This document shows, one piece after another, positions 23,215 through 23,385 of a stretch of 23,385 nt of DNA. The DNA comes from JAVEDQ01 sp035468175. Its GTDB lineage: Bacteria; Actinomycetota; Actinomycetes; Frankiales; Frankiaceae. Each line of letters opens with the position of its first letter. Positions within the stretch are counted from its first letter, which is position 1. Where the stretch lies: assembly GCA_035468175.1 (NCBI GenBank), contig DATITC010000196.1:1-23385 (forward strand), read 5' to 3'. A program made the translations under genes and the position numbers. Under the pieces are notes generated by a model. That model searched no databases, was not told the origin of the DNA, and saw nothing but the letters and a program-made list of their open reading frames with translations.

Positions 23215-23220
23215 CAAAAT
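23215..23220 (+). promoter_or_regulatory. -10 box for hisI (leaderless)
   Basis: CAAAAT followed by 7 bases and the GTG at 23228. There is no Shine-Dalgarno at normal distance. Confidence 0.4.
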
Positions 23221-23227
23221 CGGAGCG

Positions 23228-23385
23228 GTGACCGCAGCTTCCAGCCACCTTGACCCCTCCATCGCCGCCCGCCTCAAGCGCGACGAGCGCGGCTTGTTCC
23301 CGGCCGTCGCCCAGCAGCACGACACCGGCGAGGTGCTGATGGTCGGGTGGATGGACGACGAGGCGCTGCACCGCACCCTCACCAC
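23228..23385 (+). CDS. hisI: Phosphoribosyl-AMP cyclohydrolase, 5' part
   Basis: The first 52 codons of the gene are visible; it runs off the right edge. The product opens the purine ring of phosphoribosyl-AMP (third step of histidine biosynthesis). After a short N-terminus it shows ARLKRDERGLFPAVAQQHDTGEVLMVGWMDDEALHRTL in pieces, with GLFPAVAQ, TGEVLMVGWM and DDEAL being the conserved start of the HisI domain. The zinc and magnesium ligands lie beyond the window. It follows hisF with its own probable leaderless promoter. Whether a hisE domain is fused cannot be seen. Confidence 0.93.
   Translation, partial: MTAASSHLDPSIAARLKRDERGLFPAVAQQHDTGEVLMVGWMDDEALHRTLT

Overview
The window is high-GC DNA with codon use and gene order typical of an actinomycete (class Actinomycetia). 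The pairing of the ileS-lspA-rluD-dnaE block with the hisDCBH/priA/hisFI cluster resembles the chromosomes of Mycobacterium and Streptomyces relatives. Other actinobacterial marks are a class II (translational) T-box in front of ileS, a PriA-type HisA, and many leaderless genes. The genus cannot be fixed from sequence alone; a Frankia/Cryptosporangium/Kineosporia-like soil actinomycete is a guess. No tRNA, rRNA, CRISPR array, intact IS element or phage gene was seen.

Layout. 1-187: 3' end of a deazaflavin-dependent nitroreductase-type gene. 213-3350 (minus): ileS, preceded by a T-box leader (about 3356-3614) with a visible anti-sequestrator/sequestrator switch over the Shine-Dalgarno. 3705-6271 (plus): lspA, then rluD, a tiny one-helix membrane protein and a GNAT acetyltransferase, the last three overlapping or touching. 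6272-6872: about 600 bases with a degraded ORF remnant and a strong hairpin. 6873-10367: dnaE, the replicative DNA polymerase III alpha subunit. 10432-11076: an unrecognised or DUF6308-like protein. 11151-13003: an overlapping ABC ATPase/permease pair. 13105-13779: a four-helix membrane protein (DUF2567-like). 13867-15384 (minus): a large low-complexity lipoprotein with a recent tandem internal duplication. 15483-16172 (minus): a LON-substrate-binding-domain protein. 16242-20015: hisD-hisC-hisB-hisH. 20071-21511 (minus): remains of a DrrAB-like ABC transporter with several internal deletions and frameshifts. 21560-23061: priA/hisA and hisF. 23228-end: start of hisI.

How the genes work together. 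The right third holds most of the enzymes of histidine biosynthesis from phosphoribosyl-AMP onward (HisI, PriA, HisF+HisH, HisB, HisC, HisD). The first four his genes look like one translationally coupled operon; hisA-hisF and hisI appear to have their own leaderless promoters, and the pseudogenised ABC transporter lies antisense between hisH and hisA. The left half is housekeeping (isoleucyl-tRNA charging, lipoprotein signal peptidase, 23S rRNA pseudouridylation, replication).

Most worth a second look: the decayed ABC transporter wedged into the his cluster, the repeat-bearing lipoprotein, the fully readable T-box switch, and the series of genes whose start codon lies 6-8 nt after a -10-like hexamer. 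I saw no convincing new multi-gene system.
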